NCBI RefSeq assembly: GCF_000153485.2
Contig: NC_018721.1
Coordinates: 4,154,001-4,218,000, forward strand
Length of the DNA stretch: 64,000 bases
Direction of reading: 5' to 3'
From: Psychroflexus torquis ATCC 700755
GTDB lineage: Bacteria > Bacteroidota > Bacteroidia > Flavobacteriales > Flavobacteriaceae
The translations under genes were made by a program, and so were the position numbers. Positions 28,843 to 37,446 of this stretch are shown in pieces. The notes beneath the pieces were generated by a model. The model ran no database searches, had not been told where the DNA came from, and was given only the letters and a program-made list of their open reading frames with translations. How positions within the stretch are numbered: the stretch's first letter is position 1; each line of letters opens with the position of its first letter.

Positions 28843-29667
28843 ATGCTTACAGGTAAAACTTATCTCATCACAGGAATCGCAGATGAACATTCCTTAGCCA
28901 TGTATGTGGCTAAAAAAATAAAAGAAAACGGTGGTCAAGTCATTTGCACAGGACTAGGCGTAAGTCAATTTCACGATAGCTTATCCGACAAGGCTAAATC
29001 TTTTCTTGATCAGACTTTTAAAGATTTTCAAGATAGTGTCCACCAAGAATTAGGAACAGACACCATGACAGAAATTTTGGACGTTTCCTTAGAAGCGAGC
29101 ATCCAAGAGTTTTGCAATAAAATAAAGTCAAAAAACATTAAAATCGACGGGTTCCTCCACGCTATTGCTATGGATAAAACCATCAGAAATAAAGTCGTCA
29201 AACCCTTGCTAGATGTCACTTTTAAAGAGTTTTGTGACGCTATGGAAGTCTCGGCCTACTCGCTAATAAGTCTAACCAGTCATTTGTTTAAAAATAACTT
29301 GCTAAACGCCGATGCTTCAATCTGTTCATTAAGTTATATAGCAGCTTCCAAAGTAACTTTCCACCCCTATAGAAATATCAGTATTGCTAAAGCTGCTTTA
29401 GAGCGCATCACTGTGGAACTAGCTGACGAAATGGGAAGAAAAAATGGCACACGTGTTAATTGTATTCGGTTTTCACCCTATATGGGAAGCAAAGCTGGAA
29501 ATGCTACCCTTAATGAAAAAGATGTAGAATTTGCGCATCGCAAAAGTCCACTGGGAAATGCTTTGCCTGAAGATCTTGCTTTTGAAGTTTTGAATTTATT
29601 AAGACCTAAAGGGAGAACCACTGGCGAAATAAGACATGTAGATGGTGGTTATAACATCATGGGTTAA
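28843..29667 (+). CDS. fabI: Enoyl-ACP reductase-like SDR (FabI type)
   Basis: 274 residues. The N-terminal cofactor motif GIADEHSLAMYVAKK corresponds to the FabI GIA-x3-SIA motif, and the catalytic set Tyr (LSYIAASK), Tyr (HPYRN) and Lys (ISIAKAALE) has the FabI Tyr-x9/10-Tyr-x6-Lys spacing. It ends in TGEIRHVDGGYNIMG. It reduces enoyl-ACP in family members. The middle is divergent (LHAIAMDKTIRN), so it may be a second, specialised reductase partnered with the preceding KASIII. Confidence 0.8.
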   Translation: MLTGKTYLITGIADEHSLAMYVAKKIKENGGQVICTGLGVSQFHDSLSDKAKSFLDQTFKDFQDSVHQELGTDTMTEILDVSLEASIQEFCNKIKSKNIKIDGFLHAIAMDKTIRNKVVKPLLDVTFKEFCDAMEVSAYSLISLTSHLFKNNLLNADASICSLSYIAASKVTFHPYRNISIAKAALERITVELADEMGRKNGTRVNCIRFSPYMGSKAGNATLNEKDVEFAHRKSPLGNALPEDLAFEVLNLLRPKGRTTGEIRHVDGGYNIMG

Positions 29668-29751
29668 ATAAGCCTATAATCTTTAGTTAAGTCTTAATTA
29701 AGACTTATGTAGAATCAAGCAAAGGGTGGTATATTTCTGAAAAAGAATTTT

Positions 29752-29925
29752 ATGTTTGGATTATTTAAAAAGAAAACCGATTTTGAAAAACTTCAAGATC
29801 AATATAAAAAGCTTCAAAAAGAGGCTTTTGATCTATCTAAAACCAATAGACAACAATCGGATGCTAAATTAAAAGAAGCAGATGATGTGGGTAAGAAAAT
29901 AGATGAGTTAAAAGCAAAATCTTAG
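29752..29925 (+). CDS. Lacal_2735 family mini-protein
   Basis: A 57-residue frame: MFGLFKKKTDFEKLQDQYKK at the start, then EAFDLSKTNRQQSDAK and a Lys-rich end. This pattern (MFGLFKKK, ExxDLSxTNRxxSDxK) is that of the flavobacterial Lacal_2735 family of tiny basic, helical proteins of unknown function. The stop overlaps the convergent holA stop by four bases. The conserved composition and placement make it a real gene despite its size. Confidence 0.8.
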   Translation: MFGLFKKKTDFEKLQDQYKKLQKEAFDLSKTNRQQSDAKLKEADDVGKKIDELKAKS

Positions 29926-30929
29926 CGCATCAATTTAACGAGTAATTCCTTTAACAGGTCCCCAGGTGGGATCTGATTGGAATTAACACCTTTACTTTTC
30001 ATATCGACTTCCCGTATTAAGGCTATCGCCTGACTCGCTTTTTTCATAGAATAATTCTGAGCAGCAAAACTATAATCTTTTACAAAAAAAGGATTGACAC
30101 CTAGGGCTGCACTCGCAACATATTGTGATTTATCTTTAAGGGCATGGTATCTCAATAGCTTATTGAAAAAAGAATTAAGTTGAGTCATAGTCAATATGAT
30201 GGGATGATTTTTGGAATTTTGAGCAAAGTAAGCGACTATACGTTGCGCTTTCATTTCATCTTTTATCCCTATGGCTTTGGTCAATTCAAAATTATTGAAA
30301 TCTTTACTGATTCCTATATTTTCTTCGACAAGCTCGGGTGTTATTTTTGACCCTTTGGAAAGTATATTCTGAAGCTTTTCAAGTTCCTTATGAATATGAG
30401 ACAAATTATTTCCTAAAAACTCAACTAGCATTTCAGAAGCTTTTGGAGCAATCGTATATCCAGAAGTGGAAAGTGTTTCGGAAATCCATTGAGGGACTTG
30501 ATTGTCATACATGGGTTTCGTCTCAAAATAAACTGCAGATTTTTTAAGCAATTTGGTAACTTTTTGCCTTCCATCCATTTTTTTATATTTGACACAAAAG
30601 ACCAAAATTGTGTTTTGCTGTGGATGTTCTACATAAGAGGACAAAGTGTCGATATTTTTCAACAGAGATTGAGCTTCTCTAACAATGATGACTCGATAAT
30701 CGGACATCATAGGATATTGTTTGGCTTGGCCTATGACATCATCAATAGTGACTTCTTTTCCATAAAGAATACTTTGATTAAAGGCTTTTTCATCCTCAGT
30801 AAGGACAGTAGCTTCAATTTTCTCAGCGATAAGATCCACAAAAAAGGTTTCCTTTTCTCCCACTAAGAAGTAAATTGGTGCAAACTTACGTTGATCAATA
30901 TCAGATATAATAGATTTAAAATCCTTCAT
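29922..30929 (-). CDS. holA: DNA polymerase III delta subunit
   Basis: 335 residues, clamp-loader delta subunit. Seen: the N-terminal PIYFLVGEKETFFVDLIAEK (FLxGExxLxxxE-type), VIGQAKQYPMMSDYRVIIVR, and a C-terminal helical collar domain with the PFFVKDY motif. As usual for delta, no Walker ATPase motif is complete. It has its own transcription unit opposite the gene at 30973. Confidence 0.9.
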   Translation of the reverse strand: MKDFKSIISDIDQRKFAPIYFLVGEKETFFVDLIAEKIEATVLTEDEKAFNQSILYGKEVTIDDVIGQAKQYPMMSDYRVIIVREAQSLLKNIDTLSSYVEHPQQNTILVFCVKYKKMDGRQKVTKLLKKSAVYFETKPMYDNQVPQWISETLSTSGYTIAPKASEMLVEFLGNNLSHIHKELEKLQNILSKGSKITPELVEENIGISKDFNNFELTKAIGIKDEMKAQRIVAYFAQNSKNHPIILTMTQLNSFFNKLLRYHALKDKSQYVASAALGVNPFFVKDYSFAAQNYSMKKASQAIALIREVDMKSKGVNSNQIPPGDLLKELLVKLMR

Positions 30930-30972
30930 GCTTGGTTGACTTCAATTTAATTCAATTTTGTTTCTTTGATCT

Positions 30973-31413
30973 ATGCAAAGATTGAATTTTCCAGACTATT
31001 CATTCAAAATCAAAAGTAAAGAAAATAAACCTTCTATATTTTCTATATTGAGGAAAAAATATTTGATTTTGACTCCAGAGGAATGGGTAAGACAACACTG
31101 CGTTCAGTTTTTGATTTCAGAAAAAAATTACTCTCCCTCTCTTCTCAATGAAGAGCGGAAAATCGATCTCAATGGAATCTCCAAACGCTATGATATCCTA
31201 GCTTTTAAGACCGATGGAAACATAAAGCTTATTGTAGAATGCAAAGCTCCACATATTAAAATTAATCAAGACACTTTTGATCAAATTGCAAGGTATAATT
31301 TGGCCCTTAAAGCCGACTTATTGATGATTACCAACGGTGTGAGTCATTATTTTTGCAAGATGGACTACGAGCGTCAAACTTATATTTTCTTGAAGGATCT
31401 TCCTTCGTTATAA
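30973..31413 (+). CDS. HSDR_N-type PD-(D/E)XK domain protein
   Basis: 146 residues matching the type I restriction enzyme R-protein N-terminal domain as a stand-alone protein. Seen: TPEEWVRQHCVQFLI, then the nuclease-like core RYDILAF...LIVECKAPH with Asp and the ExK pair, and the continuing QIARYNLALKADLLMITNG. This short protein is widely conserved next to holA in flavobacteria and is probably housekeeping, not a restriction remnant. Its biochemical role is unknown. It is divergent from holA and precedes a GT2 by 9 bases. Confidence 0.8.
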   Translation: MQRLNFPDYSFKIKSKENKPSIFSILRKKYLILTPEEWVRQHCVQFLISEKNYSPSLLNEERKIDLNGISKRYDILAFKTDGNIKLIVECKAPHIKINQDTFDQIARYNLALKADLLMITNGVSHYFCKMDYERQTYIFLKDLPSL

Positions 31414-31422
31414 CTCTCATAT

Positions 31423-32427
31423 ATGAATATTGCTGTTGTTGTTTTGAATTGGAATGGAAAGGCCCTTCTCGAAAAGTATTTGCCTTCGGTGCTCACCCAT
31501 TCTGCACTAGCTAAAGTCTATGTGGCCGATAATGCGTCTACAGATGGATCACTAGAGTTTTTAAGTCAGCAATACCCTGAAGTTGTAGTTTTAAAAAACA
31601 TGACCAATTTAGGCTTTGCAGGAGGATACAACGAGGCTTTAAATAATGTAGAAGAAGATATCTATGTCTTATTGAACAACGACGTGGAAGTGACTAAAGG
31701 TTGGCTGAGTCCGTTTTTAAGATTGTTTGCTTCCAATACGTCTATTGCTGCCATACAACCTAAAATAAAATCCATACAACAGCCAAAGAATTTTGATTAT
31801 GCAGGCGCTGCTGGTGGGTTTATTGATGCGCTGGGCTATCCTTTTTGCAGAGGAAGAATTTTTGATTCCATTGAAGAAGACACAGGACAATATGATACTG
31901 AGATTGAAGTGTTCTGGGCTAGTGGAGCTTGTTTAGCCGTAAGAAAAGAATGTTTTAGACTTGCCGATGGATTTGATGAAAGCTATTTTGCTCATCAAGA
32001 AGAGATCGATTTGTGCTGGAGACTGAAAAATTTGGGGTTTACTATTATGTATACCTATAAAAGTGAAGTTTTTCACCAAGGTGGTGGCACACTTTCGAAC
32101 TCTAGTCCACACAAAACCTTTTTAAATTTCAGAAACTCTTTAAGTTCCATCTTAAAAAATTCAGAAAGAAACCCCTACCCTATTTTATTTGTAAGACTGC
32201 TCTTAGATGGGATTGCCGCTCTTCGTTTTTTAACACAAGGAAAATTTTCACATTTTTTTGCTATATTTAAATCACATATAAGTTTCTACACAAAATTTAT
32301 AGATTTAATACATAAACGGCACCAACTCCAAAAAAAGAAACAAATTTTTGTTGTTAAGAGTATAGTTTGGCATAGTTTTGTATTAGGCAACAAGAAGTAT
32401 AGCAGGTTAAAAATGATTAATAAATAA
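31423..32427 (+). CDS. Family 2 glycosyltransferase
   Basis: 334 residues, GT-A fold. Seen: N-terminal NIAVVVLNWNGKALLEKYL, the metal/nucleotide DxD-like VLLNNDVEVTKGW, acceptor region FWASGACLAVRKECF, and HQEEIDLCWRLKNLGF (ED-type base). This set is typical of rhamnosyl-type GT2 enzymes acting on cell-surface polysaccharide. The basic C-terminal tail has no clear membrane anchor. The sugar is unknown. Confidence 0.88.
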   Translation: MNIAVVVLNWNGKALLEKYLPSVLTHSALAKVYVADNASTDGSLEFLSQQYPEVVVLKNMTNLGFAGGYNEALNNVEEDIYVLLNNDVEVTKGWLSPFLRLFASNTSIAAIQPKIKSIQQPKNFDYAGAAGGFIDALGYPFCRGRIFDSIEEDTGQYDTEIEVFWASGACLAVRKECFRLADGFDESYFAHQEEIDLCWRLKNLGFTIMYTYKSEVFHQGGGTLSNSSPHKTFLNFRNSLSSILKNSERNPYPILFVRLLLDGIAALRFLTQGKFSHFFAIFKSHISFYTKFIDLIHKRHQLQKKKQIFVVKSIVWHSFVLGNKKYSRLKMINK

Positions 32428-32492
32428 TTGTTAAGCCTACTATTTACTACTTAACAGATATTAAATTTGACTAACTTAATTAAAATAAAACT

Positions 32493-33335
32493 ATGAAAAA
32501 ATTATTTGCTATCGCATTTGCAGGAGTATTAATGACATCTTGTGTTTCTAATAAGAAATTTGCAGAAATGGAAGGTATGTATGATACCACGCAAGATGAA
32601 TTGAAAACTGCTGAAATGAAACTTTCTGCTTGTGAAGACGAGAAAAACAATATGATGAGTTCATATGAAAGTCAAATTAAAACACTTGAAAGTACAAATT
32701 CTGCTTTGCTAAGCACCACTGGAGATTTTGCTACTATTTCTAAAAAAGGAGCTGAAAATCTTGAGCGTTCTTTAGAAAGCATGAAGGAAAAAGACCTTCA
32801 AATCAAAACAATGAGAGATGCTATCAATAAAAAGGATAGCGTAACACTAGCTTTAGTGACAAGTCTTAAAGGAGCTTTGGGTAACATCAATGATGAGGAT
32901 ATCCAAATCAATGTAGAGAAAGGTGTTGTTTTTGTTTCAATTTCCGACAAGCTATTGTTTGGAGCTGGACAGTTTAAAGTAACTGCCGAAGCTAAGAGAG
33001 TTTTGGGTAAAGTAGCTACTGTTGTTAACGACAAGAAAGACTTTGAGTTTATGGTAGAAGGTCATACTGATAATGATCCTATTTCACGAACTAATATTGA
33101 GGACAACTGGGACTTAAGTACAAAACGCGCTACTGCAGTTGTAAGAATCTTACAAGACGAATACGACGTAGATCCTAAGAGAATGACAGCAGCTGGACGT
33201 GGAGAGTATATCCCAGTCGCTAATAATGATACTGAAGCTGGACAATCTAAAAACAGAAGAACACGTATTGTTATTCTTCCTAAGCTAGATCAATTCTTCG
33301 GAATGATTGAAGATGGAATGAAAACTGCAAAATAA
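32493..33335 (+). CDS. OmpA-family peptidoglycan-associated lipoprotein
   Basis: 280 residues. N-terminal lipobox (FAGVLMTSC, Cys17) gives a lipoprotein. A coiled-coil central segment follows (TQDELKTAEMKLSACEDEK), and the C-terminal OmpA domain carries VEGHTDNDP and AGRGEYIPVANND plus KNRRTRIVI, which bind peptidoglycan. A TAAATTTG (-7-like) box lies at 32462-32469. A rho-independent terminator follows at 33355. It links outer membrane and cell wall. Confidence 0.92.
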   Translation: MKKLFAIAFAGVLMTSCVSNKKFAEMEGMYDTTQDELKTAEMKLSACEDEKNNMMSSYESQIKTLESTNSALLSTTGDFATISKKGAENLERSLESMKEKDLQIKTMRDAINKKDSVTLALVTSLKGALGNINDEDIQINVEKGVVFVSISDKLLFGAGQFKVTAEAKRVLGKVATVVNDKKDFEFMVEGHTDNDPISRTNIEDNWDLSTKRATAVVRILQDEYDVDPKRMTAAGRGEYIPVANNDTEAGQSKNRRTRIVILPKLDQFFGMIEDGMKTAK

Positions 33336-33354
33336 GTTTTTTTGAAATTATTTT

Positions 33355-33386
33355 AAAGCCTCACAGACCATGGGGCTTTTTTATTT
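33355..33386 (+). terminator. Rho-independent terminator after the OmpA gene
   Basis: AAAGCCTC (33355-33362) pairs with GGGGCTTT (33372-33379) with one G-U, loop of 9 bases, followed by a T-rich run (TTTTTTATTTT). Confidence 0.85.
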
Positions 33387-33405
33387 TAAAAAAACGAAAG
33401 TATAG

Positions 33406-33435
33406 TTGCGTAAAAGAAGATAATTTATATATTTG
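33406..33435 (+). promoter_or_regulatory. Bacteroidota promoter of the tRNA-Arg gene
   Basis: TTG (33406-33408), 19-base spacer, then TATATTTG (33428-33435): an exact match to the TTG-N17-19-TAnnTTTG consensus, about 16 bases before the tRNA. It is the best promoter in the window. Confidence 0.8.
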
Positions 33436-33450
33436 CACTCGCAAAAATAA

Positions 33451-33524
33451 GGTCGCGTAGCTCAGTTGGATAGAGCATCTGCCTTCTAAGCAGACGGTCA
33501 CAGGTTCGAATCCTGTCGCGATCA
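33451..33524 (+). tRNA. tRNA-Arg (anticodon UCU)
   Basis: A 74-base cloverleaf. The acceptor stem GGTCGCG pairs with CGCGATC, the D-arm carries AGCTCAGTTGGAT, anticodon stem TCTGC/GCAGA encloses loop CTTCTAA (anticodon TCT, reads AGA), and the T-arm carries GGTTCGAATCC. The CCA end is not encoded. It lies exactly at the border between mixed-strand core genes and the all-minus accessory region, and tRNA genes are common integration targets. I found no second copy of its 3' end inside the window. Confidence 0.97.
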
Positions 33525-33538
33525 CATTTAACAATCCT

Positions 33539-33570
33539 AAGCCCTTGTAAACACAGGGGCTTTTTAGTTT
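33539..33570 (+). terminator. Rho-independent terminator after tRNA-Arg
   Basis: AAGCCCTTGT (33539-33548) pairs with ACAGGGGCTT (33553-33562) with one G-U, a four-base loop, then a T run. Confidence 0.85.
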
Positions 33571-33604
33571 TTACATTTATAATTCCCGACATTTTCCCAA
33601 CAAA

Positions 33605-34258
33605 TTATCTTCTTCTTGATCTCTTCATTGCAACCACATTAAATAAAGCAATTACATCTTCAATATTTACTGTGTAATCTTCATATAAATTATTTAAGCT
33701 ATGCAGGGCTAATTTCCCGTACTCTACATTTTGATCTGTAATTCTTTTAACTACTATTCCGCGATCTTTGTGAGCGATAACAAAATCCCATGAGTTTATA
33801 TGAAGCTTGTTTTTCCAATGATGCTTTTGAATTTCTCTGCATAATAAAATATCTTTATCTAAAATAGCTTCTGAGGGATTCGAATTATTCATACTATCTC
33901 CTTCAACTTCAAAGCAAAAATAATTTCCTTTAAATTCCTTTTCTACCTCCCATGGTATTTTTGGCAATTCCCCAATATATTCATCATCTCCCCATCCAGA
34001 TAGAAATCCTGCTTGCACTCGGCTAGCAACTAAAGGAACCAGCTTAATCAGCTCATAATCCTTTAAACTTGCTTTTGAAGTATCATTTTCAAAAGCTTCT
34101 TTATGCATGTTTTCAAGTATTTTACTTTTTGATTTAGGAATTACACCTCCTTTTTCGTAGCTAATAATAGTTATTTTAGAAACCCCTACTTTCTCAGCAA
34201 ACTCAGTCTGAGTCATCTTTAAAGCTTTCCGAACCTCCTTTACTTCTTTATTTTCCAT
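33605..34258 (-). CDS. XRE-HTH / S24 (LexA-like) repressor
   Basis: 217 residues: N-terminal helix-turn-helix (VRKALKMTQTEFAEKVGVSK, then ITIISYEKGGVIP) and a C-terminal S24 peptidase domain with FCFEVEGDSMNNSNP (catalytic Ser in GDSM) and the Lys-bearing DRGIVVKRI. Phage-type CI/LexA repressors of this build cleave themselves after DNA damage. The expected Ala/Cys-Gly cleavage site may be QAG in ASRVQAGFLSGW. First gene of the minus-strand accessory block; a prophage or element regulator, but no phage genes are near. Confidence 0.85.
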   Translation of the reverse strand: MENKEVKEVRKALKMTQTEFAEKVGVSKITIISYEKGGVIPKSKSKILENMHKEAFENDTSKASLKDYELIKLVPLVASRVQAGFLSGWGDDEYIGELPKIPWEVEKEFKGNYFCFEVEGDSMNNSNPSEAILDKDILLCREIQKHHWKNKLHINSWDFVIAHKDRGIVVKRITDQNVEYGKLALHSLNNLYEDYTVNIEDVIALFNVVAMKRSRRR

Positions 34259-34308
34259 AATTTAGATAGATTTTAATAAAGTAGCAACTTAAACTATTCT
34301 ACTTTCCT

Positions 34309-34746
34309 TTATTCTAAAAATCTCCAACCTGCAACAAGTGCTTTTCCCATGTATTTAGGTAAAGAATTTTTAACTAAATCATCTGAAAATTCTCGCCCAG
34401 TCTCTTTTTTGTAAGTCGAGTTAATTAGTCTTGTGCAAGAGCCTGTAGGATAGGTTTTATAATCCATAGATTGCTTTTCACATTCACTAAGCACTACAAA
34501 TTCCATTCTGACTCTCATTTTTTTTGAGTCATTTCCCCCTTCGCATAAAACAACTCTATCAATAGTCTGATTTTGAAGATGCGTAGAGAAATTAGTTTGA
34601 AATTCGATGATATCTTTTATTGTGTTGTCTGCTTTTGGAATTGATAAGAGTTTTCCAAGGTTTGTCACAGAATAGGTACTTTGATCTCCATCTATAATCA
34701 ACATCCCTGCTGAATTACTCATTATTTCTATTGATAGTACTTTCAT
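34309..34746 (-). CDS. DUF3010-like protein
   Basis: 145 residues. The opening MKVLSIEIMSNSAGMLIIDG, the central DIIEFQTNFSTHLQNQTIDR with VVLCEG, and the length recall the DUF3010 family (RNase H-like fold suspected, function unknown). The match is by memory of pattern only. It is followed on its 3' side by the S24 regulator, 50 bases away, and preceded by an attC-like site, so the two genes may form one cassette or the array's distal end. Confidence 0.5.
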   Translation of the reverse strand: MKVLSIEIMSNSAGMLIIDGDQSTYSVTNLGKLLSIPKADNTIKDIIEFQTNFSTHLQNQTIDRVVLCEGGNDSKKMRVRMEFVVLSECEKQSMDYKTYPTGSCTRLINSTYKKETGREFSDDLVKNSLPKYMGKALVAGWRFLE

Positions 34747-34901
34747 GTTTTATGGTGTCAGGTTGTGTTTTCGTCCTTTTTTTCGTTCTATTATTCTGGC
34801 GTTGGTAGCACATACTCTTTTGCTCCCGAAGTTTCGGAATTGGCGTAGTATTGGCTGTAGCGAATTGCAAATGTGTATGGCTTTGAGCGTTGGCTTTCAT
34901 T
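34747..34901 (-). repeat. attC-like site 1 (after hsdR)
   Basis: On the minus strand, right after the hsdR stop, GCCAACGCTCAAAGCCATAC... ends in ...GTATGTGCTACCAACGCC. AGC-CATAC and GTATGTGCT are nearly complementary, so the stretch can fold into one long hairpin with a smaller internal hairpin (CCGAAACTTCGG). Similar AGCCAACGCTCAAAGCC stretches are, to my recollection, common between flavobacterial accessory genes. Confidence 0.5.
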
Positions 34902-37361
34902 CTAAATTGCTCTTGCTTGATACAAGTGTTGTTGAAACCCTATAAACGTATCTCTAATAGACTTTGTATCGCCAAGCTCTTTTTTCGCATCTGCAATGGC
35001 TTTGTATTTTAATTCTAATAAGTCAGGAAGTTTAGAATCGTCTAGTTCATCAACTCCTTCTCTAACATATTGGTCTAGCACAAAGTTTAGAAATTCTTGC
35101 TGCTTTACATTGTAGCTATTCATCTGAATTTTTGCTCTACTTGCTCTTTCTAATCTCGGAACAAGCTCTTTGTGGTATGCTACGTAACTTAGCACATCAA
35201 AAAGGTCGCTATCTTCTCCGTGAATAAGATGCCTTAAATCTTCTAACTGGCTATTTGTATAGCCTTTTTCACTTAATTCTGTTAACAGCTTCTTACGTGT
35301 GCTTGGCACACTCCAAAGTGTCCGCAATTGCTCTTCATTATTAAAAAAGGAAGGTAAGTCCCCAAATAACTGTGTTATAAATTCTTGTGATGAAATTGGT
35401 TTTCCTGATGGACTCCAAAAAGATGTTTTAACCATAGAATCTATTTCTCTCACTTGGTTATCAGAAAGGCGAACGCTAATCATTGCTCTTGGTGGAGTTT
35501 CACAAACACATGGAATGTTCTCGCATTTTGGACAAGCTTCTTCTGGAGGTTTTTGACAAACACAAGGTGTTTCACTACATATATTACAATCTCCTGGAGC
35601 TCCTCCTTCTGTTGGTCGTTTTGGTTCTAAAGGGTCACCATCCCACTCTGGATCTTGAAAGTGGTGATGTGCATCCACAAAATCAAAAACTGTGAAATAA
35701 TCTTTACCATCAAAAAGGCGTGTCCCTCTTCCTACAATCTGTTTAAACTCCACCATAGAATTTACAGGTCTCATTAAAACAATATTTCTAATTTCTGGTG
35801 CATCAACTCCTGTGCTTAGTTTTTGTGATGTTGTTAGTATGGTTGGTATGCTCTTTTCATTGTCTTGAAAATCTCGTAAGTGTTGTTCGCCAATTTGGCC
35901 ATCATCTGCAGTTACTCTGTGGCAATAGTTGATGCTTTTACTTGTTGCATATTGATTAATTAAATCTCTAACTGTCGCGGCGTGAATTTGTGTAGCACAG
36001 AAAACCAATGTTTTTTGGTTCTGATTTATCGAATCCATAAAGAGCTTTACTCTGTATTCTTCTCTTGCTTTTATGGCTATAATTCTATTAAAATCTGACT
36101 CTGAATAGGTTTTTCCTTCCTCAATTTCACCATCTACCTCATCACCTGATGTGTGCACATATTCATCAATAGTCGTGCTTATTTCTTTAACTTTAAATGG
36201 TGTCAAGAAACCATCATTAATACCATCTTTTAGTTTGTAAGTGTATACGGGTTCACCAAAATAATCATAGGTATCTCCATTTATATCTCTCTTTGGTGTA
36301 GCCGTTAAACCTAATTGAACAGCTGGTGAAAAATGCTCCATAATCGCGCGCCAAGAACTTTCGTCTCTAGAACCTCCTCTGTGACATTCATCAATAATGA
36401 TTAAATCGAAGAAGTCTTTTGGATACTGACCAAAATTAAAGTCGTCTGTATTATATTTTGCCGCGGGCTCTGCTGCTATTGAATAGTTTTCTTCCTCATT
36501 TTCTTCATCCTTTTCATCCTCTTCCTGATTTGCATTGGTCATAAAGGTTTGAAAAATGGTAAAGAATACGCTTCCATTTTTAGGAACTTTTCCTTTCTTC
36601 TTGATCTCCTTGGGACTAATACGCACCAAAGCATCTTCATCAAACGCATTAAAGGAATTAAAAGCTTGGTCTGCTAATATGTTTCTATCTGCTAAGAATA
36701 AGATTCTTGGGCTTCTGGACCCATCACGTCTTAGATTCCATTTGGCATGAAATAATTTCCAAGCAATTTGAAAAGCAATTGCTGTTTTTCCTGTTCCTGT
36801 CGCTAAGGTTAATAGCAATCTGTCTTTTTTCTCTGAAATTGCTTCTAAAACTTTGGCAATTGCATTTTGTTGGTAATATCTAGGTTGCCAAGTGCCACCT
36901 CTATCTTCAAAAGGAATGGCAAACAAACGCTCTTTCCAATCTGCAATTTCAACTTTATAGTCTTCTTTAGGTGTTGGGTAGGTCATTTCCCAAAGTTCAT
37001 CTGGTGTAGGATATTTAGAAACATCCCCTTCTGTGCCTTCATCTAGGTCTATTCCATAGATTTGCAAACCATTGGTCGCATAGGTAAACCTGATATCTAA
37101 ACGCTCTGCATAGTCTTTGGCTTGACCAACACCATCTGTATAATACGAGTGTTTTTTTTTAGCTTCTACAACACCAATTCTTCTATTCTTATACTCTAGA
37201 ATATAATCTGCAAAAAGTGGTGTAGCTCTTCTGTTTAGACCTATTAAACGCCCTTTGGTAATCGGAAACTCTAAACGCAAACGACTGCCTTCAACACTAC
37301 CCCAGCCAGCTGCTCGCAAAGCGGGTTCTATTAAATCGTGTTTGGTTTGTGCTTCGTTCAT
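34902..37361 (-). CDS. hsdR: Type I restriction enzyme, R (motor/nuclease) subunit
   Basis: 819 residues, EcoEI-like. Seen: N-terminal PD-(D/E)XK nuclease (FADYILEYKNRRIGVVEAKK), helicase motif I LATGTGKTAIAFQ, motif II IIDECHRG, motif III LTATPKRD, motif VI MVEFKQIVGRGTRL. An acidic linker (EEDEKDEENEEE) interrupts the first helicase lobe. Odd: a cysteine-rich insert at residues ~588-620 with repeated CPKCENIPCVC-type units, possibly a metal cluster. It should work with HsdM and HsdS, from which it is now separated by a transposase, and HsdS is broken. Confidence 0.92.
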   Translation of the reverse strand: MNEAQTKHDLIEPALRAAGWGSVEGSRLRLEFPITKGRLIGLNRRATPLFADYILEYKNRRIGVVEAKKKHSYYTDGVGQAKDYAERLDIRFTYATNGLQIYGIDLDEGTEGDVSKYPTPDELWEMTYPTPKEDYKVEIADWKERLFAIPFEDRGGTWQPRYYQQNAIAKVLEAISEKKDRLLLTLATGTGKTAIAFQIAWKLFHAKWNLRRDGSRSPRILFLADRNILADQAFNSFNAFDEDALVRISPKEIKKKGKVPKNGSVFFTIFQTFMTNANQEEDEKDEENEEENYSIAAEPAAKYNTDDFNFGQYPKDFFDLIIIDECHRGGSRDESSWRAIMEHFSPAVQLGLTATPKRDINGDTYDYFGEPVYTYKLKDGINDGFLTPFKVKEISTTIDEYVHTSGDEVDGEIEEGKTYSESDFNRIIAIKAREEYRVKLFMDSINQNQKTLVFCATQIHAATVRDLINQYATSKSINYCHRVTADDGQIGEQHLRDFQDNEKSIPTILTTSQKLSTGVDAPEIRNIVLMRPVNSMVEFKQIVGRGTRLFDGKDYFTVFDFVDAHHHFQDPEWDGDPLEPKRPTEGGAPGDCNICSETPCVCQKPPEEACPKCENIPCVCETPPRAMISVRLSDNQVREIDSMVKTSFWSPSGKPISSQEFITQLFGDLPSFFNNEEQLRTLWSVPSTRKKLLTELSEKGYTNSQLEDLRHLIHGEDSDLFDVLSYVAYHKELVPRLERASRAKIQMNSYNVKQQEFLNFVLDQYVREGVDELDDSKLPDLLELKYKAIADAKKELGDTKSIRDTFIGFQQHLYQARAI

Positions 37362-37376
37362 TTATTATAGGTTGTA

Positions 37377-37442
37377 GCTCCATGGGAGCAAAATAGTAAT
37401 AGACTATTATTTTGAGTATAGGTGATTAGCTCCATTGGGAGC
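37377..37442. repeat. REP-like palindromes (pair) downstream of the RAYT gene
   Basis: Two short palindromes with identical arms: GCTCC-ATG-GGAGC (37377-37389) and GCTCC-ATTG-GGAGC (37429-37442). The second ends 4 bases before the transposase stop codon; the first is 15 bases upstream of hsdR. Confidence 0.8.
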
Positions 37443-37446
37443 GATA

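Noticed and set aside
30973..31413. Fragment of a type I restriction R subunit
   Set aside because: Its full-length short form next to holA is, to my recollection, a conserved stand-alone flavobacterial gene.
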